Positions 1 to 6,919 are shown, counted from the first letter of the stretch. The stretch is 10,048 bases of DNA from Thermohalobaculum sp964475765 (GCA_964475765.1 CAYYZH010000163.1:1-10048), one strand, 5' to 3'. Numbers and translations: made by a program. The notes: a model not told the origin generated them from the letters alone.

Positions 1-14
1 GATCCCAGCACCGA

Positions 15-1010
15 TTACGCATAAGGCAGACGCGTCACGAGACCCATCCCGCGTGCTTTTTCAAGCATGAACGCACCCAATGCGATGTCGGATGTCGCAA
101 GGCCACGGTGCCAGAAAAGGATGGTCTGATCGGCGGTTTGGCGGCCCGGCTTGAGGCCCGCGACGATCTCTCCGATTTCAGCGTAAAAGCTCTCTTCCGA
201 GATCTTGCCTGCGTTGACATGGGGCCGCAACGCACCGAAGGGACCGGCTTTGAGCTGACCCAGATCGTCCATAACAAACGCGTCGAAATTATCCGTGAAA
301 TCAAGAGGTAAGCTGCTCATGGTGCCATAGGGCACAACCAGCGTTCCCGGTCGGATCCAGCCACTATCGAAAAGAGGCGTCGGCTCGGTCAGACGGGAGG
401 CTTCGACCTGAATGTCCGCACCCTCTAGGCAGCTTTGCCAGTCCTCGGTAGCGATGACCGGTTTGCCGAGATCTCGGGTCAGGCGATCGGCAAAGGCCTC
501 GCGGCTTTCGGGCCGGCGGGAATGGACCCGGATCTCGTCGAAACCGAAGAGATGGTCGAGGAGACGGACGTTCCAGTAGGCCGTTCCACGGGCCCCTATG
601 TGCCCGAGAACCTTGGGTTTTTCCGGCCCAAGATACTTAGCGCCCAGCGCCGTCACCGCCCCGGTGCGCATATCGGTCAGACCCGCCGCATCGACGATCG
701 CACGGGGGGTTCCCGTGGCGGGATCAAAGAGCGTGAGGAGCCCCATCTCGGAGGGCAGTCCGTGATGATAGTTGTTGTGAAAGTCGCCGACCACCTTGAC
801 GCCCGCGAGGTCCAGCGGCCCGACATAACCGCGCAAGACGTTGAAATGGCCGTCTCGTTCCATGTCGGGTCGCAAATGCATCCGTGGCTCAATCACGGTT
901 TGCCCACGTCCCGCGGCAGCCAGGCCTGCTTCAACCGCCGCCAAAATCTCGTCATCGGTCAGTGCGAGGTCCGCGATGGCTGGTCCGCCAAGGTATTCCA
1001 GCTCAATCAT
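15..1010 (-). CDS. Ornithine cyclodeaminase / mu-crystallin family protein
   Basis: A complete 331-residue protein, the usual length for this NAD(P)-dependent family (ornithine cyclodeaminase, alanine dehydrogenase, ketimine reductase). Family marks are a Lys in GVKVVGD (residue 72), the LTDMRTGAVTALGAKYL segment with Arg115, a Rossmann nucleotide loop at LGHIGARGTA (135-144), and a C-terminal GLATSDIALGAFMLEKA helix. The nucleotide loop departs from the common GTGxQA form. The GGDxPGKTE-type loop that carries the catalytic Asp of true ornithine cyclodeaminase is absent; VPYGTMSSLPLDF (226-238) occupies the expected place. The substrate is therefore uncertain, and alanine dehydrogenase or imine reductase activity is as likely as proline formation. 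A GGAG at 1019-1022 lies 8 bases before the ATG and supports the start. It is cytosolic, with no signal peptide. The gene is divergent from the receiver-domain gene, with 84 bases between the two start codons. Confidence 0.85.
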   Translation of the reverse strand: MIELEYLGGPAIADLALTDDEILAAVEAGLAAAGRGQTVIEPRMHLRPDMERDGHFNVLRGYVGPLDLAGVKVVGDFHNNYHHGLPSEMGLLTLFDPATGTPRAIVDAAGLTDMRTGAVTALGAKYLGPEKPKVLGHIGARGTAYWNVRLLDHLFGFDEIRVHSRRPESREAFADRLTRDLGKPVIATEDWQSCLEGADIQVEASRLTEPTPLFDSGWIRPGTLVVPYGTMSSLPLDFTDNFDAFVMDDLGQLKAGPFGALRPHVNAGKISEESFYAEIGEIVAGLKPGRQTADQTILFWHRGLATSDIALGAFMLEKARGMGLVTRLPYA

Positions 1011-1094
1011 GCAGTTTGCTCCGATAGGTTCTGCCGGGGATTCAGGATTTGTTTACCAAGACTAAATAGAAAATTTATCGGAAAAGGAGGTCAA
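1011..1094. promoter_or_regulatory. Divergent intergenic region, probable promoters
   Basis: This 84-base gap lies between the start codons of two divergent genes, so it should hold both promoters. The stretch 1048-1080 is rich in A and T, unlike the flanking coding sequence. A TTGTTT (1049-1054) followed 17 bases later by AATTTA (1072-1077) is a poor but possible sigma-70-type pair for the rightward gene. No convincing operator or CtrA box was found. The exact promoter positions are a guess. Confidence 0.35.
1084..1091 (+). promoter_or_regulatory. Shine-Dalgarno fixing the receiver gene start
   Basis: AAGGAGGT is a near-ideal Shine-Dalgarno sequence. Its GGAGG core ends 4 bases before the ATG at 1095. 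It sets the start of the receiver protein at 1095, although the same frame is open much further upstream (from 435). That upstream part is antisense to the cyclodeaminase-family gene. Confidence 0.8.
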
Positions 1095-1568
1095 ATGGCT
1101 TCAATACTGATTGTGGGCGACTCTACGTCGACTGCTGCTTGGTCCACTGCGCTGAGGCGTGAGGACCATACCGTTGAAATGATCCCACATTTTCTCGATT
1201 TTTCGGAGATGGCTCAGGGACTTAACATCGACATTATGGTCGTTGACGTTGCCAATCCCGATTCGGGAGAGGCCATGCCCATTCCCCATGCGCGGGCAGC
1301 GTGGCCGCAATGCAAGATCCTGGCGATCACGTCAGGCTATGCCTTTCGGTCGTCGGCTTTCTACCAAATGGGCTTGTGGTCCCCGGATCAGCTGTTGCTC
1401 AAGCCAATCAATCTCAGGATTCTGACGGCCACGGTATCGTTTCTTTGGGCCCAGGTCCGGACCGAGCGCATTCGTCGGATGATTACCGCATCGCACAACT
1501 GCGAACTGATCTACGACGCCCCGTTCGGGGACGCGTCTCAGACACTCAGCGAGACCGCCGCTGAATAG
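1095..1568 (+). CDS. Single-domain response regulator (receiver-like) protein
   Basis: A 157-residue protein with the order of a CheY-type receiver domain and no output domain. Visible marks are a first strand SILIVGDS with only one acidic residue (Asp9) where most receivers have a pair, a third strand IDIMVVD with the probable phospho-acceptor Asp51, a fourth strand ending AITSG with Thr79, and the Lys-Pro pair at 103-104. About 45 residues follow the receiver core (to 157), predicted partly helical and with no recognised domain. It probably acts as a soluble phosphoacceptor or protein-interaction partner, but the thinned acidic pocket means phosphorylation is not certain. It converges on the CheB/CheR/PAS gene with 36 bases between stops, which suggests, but does not prove, a shared pathway. 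The Shine-Dalgarno at 1084-1091 decides the start. Confidence 0.8.
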   Translation: MASILIVGDSTSTAAWSTALRREDHTVEMIPHFLDFSEMAQGLNIDIMVVDVANPDSGEAMPIPHARAAWPQCKILAITSGYAFRSSAFYQMGLWSPDQLLLKPINLRILTATVSFLWAQVRTERIRRMITASHNCELIYDAPFGDASQTLSETAAE

Positions 1569-1604
1569 CGCGGTCGGGCTCAGAAGACACTCCTCCCACT
1601 CCAA

Positions 1605-4600
1605 TCAGGCCTTTTCCGTTTCAGCGTCGTCCTCAGCAGCGTGCATGTCGTAGACGAGGCTGACGGCACCGATCGGCTCACCGTCCGAGCCCAGAACCGG
1701 GCGGGACACGCCCCGTGCCACGGTCATGCCATTTGTCGCGGACGGCTGATCGACAATGAACTCCCCAGCCGCTTCCCCTGCCAAAGCCCGCAAAACGGGA
1801 TGGTTCTCGGGCTTGATCGGATCGCCGGTCTGCGCATCACGCAGCTTTCGGCTGTCGGTATCTGCCGTCCACTTGGCCCCTACGGAAAGATCACCCGCCA
1901 GGTTGCGCGAAGCTGAGTTCTGAAGTTGCAGGACGTTGTTTGAGTCGACGAACTCGATGCCTGCGGGCAGCGCATCCAGCACTCGATCCAGCATCGCTTT
2001 ACGATGGCTCAACTCGATCCGCTCCTGATGTTCGGAGGTCACATCCTGGGCCACGACATAGACCCCGGCGCTGCCGTCCTTCATCGAATATGGGACCTTG
2101 GACTTGCCTAGCCACACTGGCTTATGCCCCGGGCGGGTGATCTTTTCGATCATCCCGATCTTGGGCAGTTTGCTGCGAATCGTGATCTGGTCTTCCTGAA
2201 GCTCACGTTTGGCGATGTCGGGCATCAATTCGGCCATGTTGCGCCCGATGGCGTTGGCCCGGGTCGTTTCCATGAAGTGCGCCGCGGCATCGTTCAGGTT
2301 CACGATGTTGTTGGCGTCGTCCTTGTGCCAGATCATCACGGGAACACTGTTTAGCAGTACCTCGAGATCGCGCCGGATCCGGAGCTCGGAGGTGTCCGTG
2401 ATGATGGCCGTGGCGCCGATCAACTCGCCCTTTGGATTGAAATATGGAGCCGCAACAATCGAGCCCTTAAAGGCATCAGTCTCAATCTGACGCTCCATCC
2501 GCGCACCGGACCGGATGATCTCGGACATGAAGTTCGACAGCGACGGGAACTGTTCCGGCAGGGCACACTGGCTGAGGTGCGGGCGCCCGACGAATGGGTC
2601 GATCTTGAACATGACCCGCGCGCTCTGGCTGCACCGGACGATGTGCAGGCCGCTATCGACCACGATGATCGGAGCCGCGATGTTCGAGAGGATGGAATCG
2701 AGCTCCTGGTTCAACAGCGTCAGCTCCTGGCTGTTGATCTGGAGTTCCTCGTTGACGGTGATCAGCTCTTCGTTGGTGGACTGAAGCTCCTCATTCACCG
2801 TCTCCAGTTCCTCGTTGTTGGACTGAAGTTCTTCGTTAGCCGATTGCAGTTCCTCGTTCAGTGCCTGGAGTTCCTCGTTCGTGGTCTCCAGCTCCTCGAC
2901 CGTCTGTTGCAGCGAGTCGCGGCTGGTTTCCAACTCGCGCTCGAGTTCCTCGATGCGCTCACGCGCTTCGTCAGGCGCGGACTCGAACTCGACAGCCGGG
3001 CGGCGTTCCTTCTCCCATTCCTTGAAGACAACAAGAGCCAGATCTTCGGCTCCATCGACATTGCTGAGAGGATGGACCTGGATCTGCATCCGCTGGTCCG
3101 GCTCGTTCGGCACCCGATGCTCCGGCCCGTTCCGCGTCTCGCCGTTCCTGAGCGCGAGGGATGTCAGCGTGCGGACCTCATGGCGCACTTCCGAGCGCAG
3201 GAAAGAAATCGTCGCTCCGCGCACCAGCCCCTCCGAGAGCGAGACGTACTGGTCGATGTTCCCGTAGATCCGACGAATGTGAAAGTCAGCAGTGATCAGG
3301 ATACAGTTCGGCCCCATGGTCGAGACGAGGCTGTCGAACATCGCGCCCACGGTCTCGTTGGCGCGTTCCTCCCGCGTACTCTGGGGCAGTTGCACATAGT
3401 TGCCGCTGTTCGAGATCAGGTTGGACAGCGCGCGGCGGCGGTGCTCGACCCGGATACGCCGTTTGAAGATGCGGATGCCGTTCTCGAGCGGCTGGAAAAG
3501 ATCGGTTGATCCGACAATGGACTCGGACTTGCCAATGAACATCAGCCCGTCCGCGTTCAGCGCATAATGCAGCCGTGCGATCACCTTGTTCTGCAGCGAA
3601 GTTCCGAAATAGATCAGCAGGTTACGACAACTGATCAGGTCAATATTCGAAAACGGCGGATCGTTGCAAAGATTGTGCGGCGTGAAGACGATGCGGTCGC
3701 GGATCACCTTGTTCACGGCATACCCACCGGACATCCGGGTGAAGTATTTGTTCAGCAGATCTGCAGGAATGTCGTTCGCAGCGGAGTCGAGATAGAAACC
3801 CCGCCGGGCGACAGCCAAAGCACTGGAATCAATGTCCGTTGCGAAAATTTGCAAGAGACTTTCATCGAACGCTTCGATCCCACCGAGGAACTCGACCAGC
3901 AAGATGGCAATAGAGTACGCCTCTTCGCCCGTCGCACAGCCCGGAATCCAGACGCGGACACCGCTCTCCTTGCGCTCGGCAAAATGCGTCTGGATCTGTT
4001 TCTTGAGCTCGTCGAACTCCTCCGGATCACGGAAGAACGACGTCACCGAAATCATCAGGTCGCGGAAGAGCGCGGTCAACTCATCCGGGCGCTCTTCGAC
4101 ATGTTTGACGTAGGCGTTGATTTCCGGAAGGTCGAGCGCGGTCATGCGCCGTTCGATCCGTCGGCGCACGGTTGAGGGCTTGTACTCGCGAAAGTCGACA
4201 CGGGTCTCGGTCAGCAAAAGCTGGAACAACCGGGACAGCGCATCGGTCGGCGCTCCCCCATCCGCGATGCCTTTCAGGTTGCGCGGCAACTGGATGATCC
4301 GAGCGAATTCACTGCCGATTTTCTCGGGCGACAGAACAAGGTCGACGCAGCCCGTCTCGACCGCGGCCAGCGGCATGCCGTTGTACTTGGCGGTCTCCTC
4401 GCTTTGAGCAATCGTGATCCCGCCCGCCGCACGCAGGGCCTGTACGCCGTAAGCCCCATCCGATCCCGTGCCAGAGAGGACAACACCGATGGCCCGGTCG
4501 CCAAGGTTTTCAGCCATGGAACGGAAGAACCGGTCGACCGACGGCTTGGGCGCAGCGATCTCGCTGCTCGGCGGCAACAGTTTGAGGCGACCGCCGTTGA

Positions 4601-4871
4601 TCACGACGTCATGATTTGGCGGTACAACATAAATGGTGTCGACTTTAGCATGGATACCATCGGTAATTTCCACAACATCCAACGCCGTCTCGCGCGCGAT
4701 CAACTCCGTCAACAGGCTTTTGTGCTGCGGCGACATGTGCTGGACGATCACATAGATCGCGCCGATCTCGTTCGTAAGGTTCTTCGCAAGGCCGCGCAGA
4801 GCTTCGAGCCCGCCTGCCGAGGCCCCGATTCCAACCCAAAACGGTTTCAAATCGCCGTCCACTTTATTCAT
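1605..4871 (-). CDS. CheB-CheR hybrid with coiled coil and PAS domains
   Basis: A 1088-residue multidomain signalling protein. Residues about 10-195 are a CheB methylesterase domain with a full-looking catalytic triad: Ser18 in GIGASAGG, His45 in VQHMSP, and Asp138 in SGTGSDGAYG. The CheB receiver domain is absent. Residues about 205-475 are a CheR methyltransferase: RRRIERRM (236-243), SVTSFFRDP (275-283), the SAM-binding GCATGEEAYS (311-320), ATDID (344-348) and CRNLLIYF (415-422). A weak PAS-like stretch (about 510-625) precedes a long coiled coil (637-724) built on NEEL heptads. Three PAS domains follow, at about 725-835, 837-950 and 955-1078. The protein stops there, with no histidine kinase, HWE kinase or GGDEF domain, one or another of which often ends such hybrids. 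No membrane segments are seen, so it is probably cytosolic. AAGGA lies 6 bases before the ATG. The role is inferred to be PAS-sensed protein methylation/demethylation, with target unknown. Confidence 0.93.
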   Translation of the reverse strand: MNKVDGDLKPFWVGIGASAGGLEALRGLAKNLTNEIGAIYVIVQHMSPQHKSLLTELIARETALDVVEITDGIHAKVDTIYVVPPNHDVVINGGRLKLLPPSSEIAAPKPSVDRFFRSMAENLGDRAIGVVLSGTGSDGAYGVQALRAAGGITIAQSEETAKYNGMPLAAVETGCVDLVLSPEKIGSEFARIIQLPRNLKGIADGGAPTDALSRLFQLLLTETRVDFREYKPSTVRRRIERRMTALDLPEINAYVKHVEERPDELTALFRDLMISVTSFFRDPEEFDELKKQIQTHFAERKESGVRVWIPGCATGEEAYSIAILLVEFLGGIEAFDESLLQIFATDIDSSALAVARRGFYLDSAANDIPADLLNKYFTRMSGGYAVNKVIRDRIVFTPHNLCNDPPFSNIDLISCRNLLIYFGTSLQNKVIARLHYALNADGLMFIGKSESIVGSTDLFQPLENGIRIFKRRIRVEHRRRALSNLISNSGNYVQLPQSTREERANETVGAMFDSLVSTMGPNCILITADFHIRRIYGNIDQYVSLSEGLVRGATISFLRSEVRHEVRTLTSLALRNGETRNGPEHRVPNEPDQRMQIQVHPLSNVDGAEDLALVVFKEWEKERRPAVEFESAPDEARERIEELERELETSRDSLQQTVEELETTNEELQALNEELQSANEELQSNNEELETVNEELQSTNEELITVNEELQINSQELTLLNQELDSILSNIAAPIIVVDSGLHIVRCSQSARVMFKIDPFVGRPHLSQCALPEQFPSLSNFMSEIIRSGARMERQIETDAFKGSIVAAPYFNPKGELIGATAIITDTSELRIRRDLEVLLNSVPVMIWHKDDANNIVNLNDAAAHFMETTRANAIGRNMAELMPDIAKRELQEDQITIRSKLPKIGMIEKITRPGHKPVWLGKSKVPYSMKDGSAGVYVVAQDVTSEHQERIELSHRKAMLDRVLDALPAGIEFVDSNNVLQLQNSASRNLAGDLSVGAKWTADTDSRKLRDAQTGDPIKPENHPVLRALAGEAAGEFIVDQPSATNGMTVARGVSRPVLGSDGEPIGAVSLVYDMHAAEDDAETEKA
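2697..2885 (-). repeat. Nine 21-base heptad repeats encoding the NEEL coiled coil
   Basis: The DNA repeats with a 21-base period, nine units long, giving seven-residue units of the form xxNEELQ (residues 663-725). The first seven units keep NEEL exactly, and the last two are degenerate (NSQEL, NQEL). Such NEEL heptads are common between the CheR and PAS parts of this hybrid family and form a coiled-coil signalling helix or dimer stalk. The nucleotide copies differ at third positions, so the array is old and under protein-level selection rather than freshly expanded. Confidence 0.85.
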
Positions 4872-5032
4872 TCCAAATCCTTAGGTCTCTTTCCCGCTGC
4901 CGACGTGCCTTTGCCCCACGGACCATGCGGCACACATACACGCTATAGAGGAGCATATTAACATAGCTCGCCTAGAGCAACGACTTCCCAGCGACGCATA
5001 CTCCAACCAGCATTCGAACTACGACGGCACGA

Positions 5033-5048
5033 TTAATTTTCTGTTAAC
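5033..5048 (+). promoter_or_regulatory. Perfect CtrA-type box
   Basis: TTAATTTTCTGTTAAC matches the alphaproteobacterial CtrA consensus TTAA-N7-TTAAC at all nine defined positions. By simple arithmetic a nine-base match is expected about 0.08 times by chance in a 10-kb window on both strands at even base composition, and somewhat more often in AT-rich DNA. It lies 162 bases upstream of the CheB/CheR/PAS start and 192 bases upstream of the unknown gene, so it could serve either. Binding by CtrA is an inference from the motif. Confidence 0.55.
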
Positions 5049-5115
5049 GATGGTAAATACAGCCCTAACGCCGGAGCTGCTGCAATCCCGTTCCACTCCG
5101 CTAACGTTCGGTAAA

Positions 5116-5131
5116 TTTAGACAAATTTAAC
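5116..5131 (+). promoter_or_regulatory. CtrA-type box, 8 of 9
   Basis: TTTAGACAAATTTAAC fits TTAA-N7-TTAAC with one mismatch in the first half site. The following base is C, giving TTAACC, which also fits the extended consensus TTAACCAT for two further letters or so (TTAACCAG). It is the second of three such boxes in the same intergenic region. Confidence 0.45.
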
Positions 5132-5169
5132 CAGCCAAGCACGAAAAACGCCTACAAAGCTGTTCAATG

Positions 5170-5185
5170 TTTAAGTTTTTTTAAC
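5170..5185 (+). promoter_or_regulatory. CtrA-type box, 8 of 9, nearest the unknown gene
   Basis: TTTAAGTTTTTTTAAC fits TTAA-N7-TTAAC with one mismatch in the first half. It ends 54 bases before the start codon at 5240, a distance that would allow it to overlap the -35 area of a promoter for that gene, as CtrA sites do in activated promoters. The run of T within it makes a chance match easier, so it is weaker evidence than the box at 5033. Confidence 0.4.
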
Positions 5186-5228
5186 GACAAAATCCGACAT
5201 TCTCTCCGACATGAAAACCCGCCTTAAA

Positions 5229-5233
5229 AAGGG
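5229..5233 (+). promoter_or_regulatory. Shine-Dalgarno choosing between two starts
   Basis: AAGGG lies directly against the ATG at 5234, too close to serve it, but 6 bases before the in-frame ATG at 5240. The second start is therefore preferred for the unknown gene. The difference is only two residues. Confidence 0.55.
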
Positions 5234-5239
5234 ATGACG

Positions 5240-5950
5240 ATGCTAGAAGAGTTGGTGGAAACTGATCAGAAGGATCAGATCGTTTTGACGTTGAATGACG
5301 GGCCTGATCTCGACCTCCAGATCCGGTCGATTGATCTCTTTGTCGGCGCGATGAAGGTGCGGTTCTCGACACAGCGATTCTCGCAGATCGAGGAAACACT
5401 TCAGACGGATATCGCCCGGATGATCCGGGAAATATGCGCCTCGTCGACCCAACGGAAACAGATCATCAATGTGCCGGACTTTTGCCTCCGCATTCGCGGT
5501 CTGGTTGTGCGCGGCTACACGCTGATGGTCAGCACACTCGAGAACGGACTTAGGCAGTTCATCCTTCGTCTCAAGCAAGCAACTGGAAATGCATTCGCGC
5601 TCTTCTCGATGCAGGCGGACGAACGTCGCGGGCTGGTCTTTGCAGACAGCGAGTTGATGGTCCGTTCGGACCAGCAGATCGATTCCAATCGGCTCTTCGA
5701 CGAGATGCTCTCGCATCTTTACCTGCCGCTGACCAATCTCAACACGTTCCTGCGCGGCGCGCTGGACGGCGAGCGGCGATGCAAGACCGAGGAGTTGTCC
5801 CATTCGGTCGTGCAACTCAAGACCAAGGCCGAGGTGCTACAATTTGCCTTCGACCGGCTGATCTCGGAGATGATGCTCGAGAAATACACCGGACCCGTAC
5901 AAAGTGCGCAGACGCCCATGGGGATTTCCGAGCATATCGGAACGAATTGA
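5240..5950 (+). CDS. Hypothetical protein, mostly helical, DHp-like C-terminal part
   Basis: A 236-residue soluble protein that I do not recognise. It has no signal peptide, membrane segment or cysteine cluster. The first 60 residues contain alternating hydrophobic stretches (QIVLTLN, LDLQIRSIDLFVGAMKVRF) that could be beta strands, and the rest looks helical. Near residues 155-212 two amphipathic helices are separated by a charged loop. The first contains LSHLYLPLTNLNTFLRGAL with His159, which recalls the histidine-phosphotransfer H-box of sensor kinases (SHELRTPL), but the spacing from His to Pro is one residue short, the acidic residue after His is missing, and no ATP-binding domain follows. 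Its codon use resembles that of its neighbours. It is divergent from the CheB/CheR/PAS gene across the region with CtrA-type boxes, and 156 bases upstream of proC. A signalling role is an inference from position only. Confidence 0.75.
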   Translation: MLEELVETDQKDQIVLTLNDGPDLDLQIRSIDLFVGAMKVRFSTQRFSQIEETLQTDIARMIREICASSTQRKQIINVPDFCLRIRGLVVRGYTLMVSTLENGLRQFILRLKQATGNAFALFSMQADERRGLVFADSELMVRSDQQIDSNRLFDEMLSHLYLPLTNLNTFLRGALDGERRCKTEELSHSVVQLKTKAEVLQFAFDRLISEMMLEKYTGPVQSAQTPMGISEHIGTN

Positions 5951-6015
5951 GAGACCTTGCCTACGACTTTCAGTCCCGTCTGACCCAGTTCTCCCTGACC
6001 TACCGCACTTGACCC

Positions 6016-6033
6016 GCACGGCCCCGCCCGTGC
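6016..6033 (+). other. GC-rich hairpin between the unknown gene and proC
   Basis: GCACGG (6016-6021) and CCGTGC (6028-6033) form a perfect 6-bp stem with a 6-base loop. No T tract follows, so it is not a standard intrinsic terminator. It may help end the upstream transcript or be without function. The 156-base gap 5951-6106 otherwise shows only the proC Shine-Dalgarno; no clear promoter was recognised. Confidence 0.35.
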
Positions 6034-6090
6034 AGGACAGATCTTGTGCGGCCAACTCAGTGCTTCGCCCGTTCCGGCCGCTCAGATTTT

Positions 6091-6097
6091 GGGGAGG
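6091..6097 (+). promoter_or_regulatory. Shine-Dalgarno fixing the proC start
   Basis: GGGGAGG lies 9 bases before the ATG at 6107. The frame is open further upstream to an ATG at 6044, but that start would add 21 residues ahead of the nucleotide-binding strand, which no ProC needs. The start at 6107 is chosen. Confidence 0.8.
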
Positions 6098-6106
6098 CCG
6101 CCGGTC

Positions 6107-6919
6107 ATGTCATCATCCATTATTCTTGTCGGCTGCGGAAACATGGGCTTTGCCATGCTCGCGGGATGGCTGGGCGCAGATCCCGGCCTTGACGTTCATG
6201 TCGTTGAACCCGCTGATGCGCTGAGAGATCGTGCCGCTGAAGCCGGGGCGAAGACCGTCGCTGCGGCCGATGACCTAGCTTCCGCGCTCTCACCTGACCT
6301 CATCATCCTCGCGGTGAAGCCTCAGGTCATGGCCGAGGTCGTGCCAGCCTATCAACGTTTCGCCGGTGGCCCCGCAACTTTTGTCTCGATCGCTGCCGGA
6401 ACCACAGTTGCGCAACTTGCCGCGATGCTGCCGGGCGCCACACCGATCATCCGTTGCATGCCGAACACGCCCGCCGCGATCGGCGCAGGCATGATGGTCT
6501 GCTATGGGAACGATGCCGTGTCGCCGGACGCCCGCGCGCTGACAGAAAAATTGCTTGCCGCGTCCGGTCTGGTCGACTGGATCGAGGATGAGGCCTTGAT
6601 GGACGCAGTAACCGCCGTTTCGGGGTCAGGCCCGGCCTATGTGTTCCACATGATCGAAGCGCTTGGGGCTGCGGGCGCTGCTGCGGGCCTGCCACCTGAT
6701 CTCTCAGCCAAACTTGCAATGCAGACCGTGATGGGCGCGGGCCGGCTCGCATCGGAAGCGGACACTCCCCCCGGCACGCTGCGCGAGCAGGTCACGAGCC
6801 CGGGCGGAACCACCGCTGCGGCTTTGGGGGTTCTGATGAGTGACGATCGGCTTCAGAACTTGATGACCCAAGCGGTCCTGGCAGCCCGAGATCGCGGGGC
6901 GGAACTCGCCAAGGGATAA
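6107..6919 (+). CDS. proC: Pyrroline-5-carboxylate reductase
   Basis: This enzyme reduces 1-pyrroline-5-carboxylate to L-proline with NAD(P)H, the last step of proline synthesis, in the cytosol. The 270-residue length is typical. The N-terminal Rossmann domain opens with IILVGCGNMG (GCGNMG at 9-14) and contains AVKPQVM (from 69), the usual mark of the family. The helical dimerisation domain has VSGSGPAYVF (SGSGPAY at 172-178) and the signature LREQVTSPGGTTAAAL (from 225), which lines the substrate site. All key motifs are intact. The gene ends 6 bases from the end of the convergent putR, so transcripts of the two must run into each other. Placing proC beside putR-putA groups proline synthesis and breakdown in one locus. 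Confidence 0.97.
   Translation: MSSSIILVGCGNMGFAMLAGWLGADPGLDVHVVEPADALRDRAAEAGAKTVAAADDLASALSPDLIILAVKPQVMAEVVPAYQRFAGGPATFVSIAAGTTVAQLAAMLPGATPIIRCMPNTPAAIGAGMMVCYGNDAVSPDARALTEKLLAASGLVDWIEDEALMDAVTAVSGSGPAYVFHMIEALGAAGAAAGLPPDLSAKLAMQTVMGAGRLASEADTPPGTLREQVTSPGGTTAAALGVLMSDDRLQNLMTQAVLAARDRGAELAKG

Larger units (their letters stand above)
4872..5239. promoter_or_regulatory. AT-rich divergent regulatory region
   Basis: 368 bases without a supported gene, between the divergent CheB/CheR/PAS gene and the unknown gene. The part from about 5028 to 5190 is clearly richer in A and T than the coding DNA around it. It contains three CtrA-type boxes, listed separately. It also has two copies of a TAACG-(2-3)-GGTAAAT motif, at 5045-5058 and 5102-5116, and two further TAACG words at 5066-5070 and 5182-5186. 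A half site TTAAC lies at 4958-4962, near the CheB/CheR side. No clean sigma-70 promoter could be fixed. The region most likely carries both divergent promoters. Confidence 0.6.

Noticed and set aside
435..1094. Upstream extension of the receiver gene frame (open from 435)
   Set aside because: It is antisense to a well-supported cyclodeaminase-family gene, shows no domain, and a strong Shine-Dalgarno marks the start at 1095.
2577..3509. Long plus-strand open frame of 310 codons inside the CheB/CheR/PAS gene
   Set aside because: It is a shadow of the coding strand; its leucine-rich repeats are just the complement of the NEEL heptads, and it has no Shine-Dalgarno or recognisable domain.
5067..5094. 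Possible EcfG general-stress promoter on the minus strand (GGAAC ... CGTT)
   Set aside because: The spacing between the two elements is 19 bases, longer than the usual 16-17, and both elements are short, so the match is not convincing.
5211..5237. Eight-codon mini-ORF (MKTRLKKG) overlapping the ATG at 5234
   Set aside because: It has no Shine-Dalgarno and is short enough to arise by chance; a leader-peptide role cannot be supported.
5947..6012. Short reading frame ending DLAYDFQSRLTQFSLTYRT after the unknown gene
   Set aside because: It looked like a possible gene remnant, but it has no start context, matches no family I know and is only about 20 codons.
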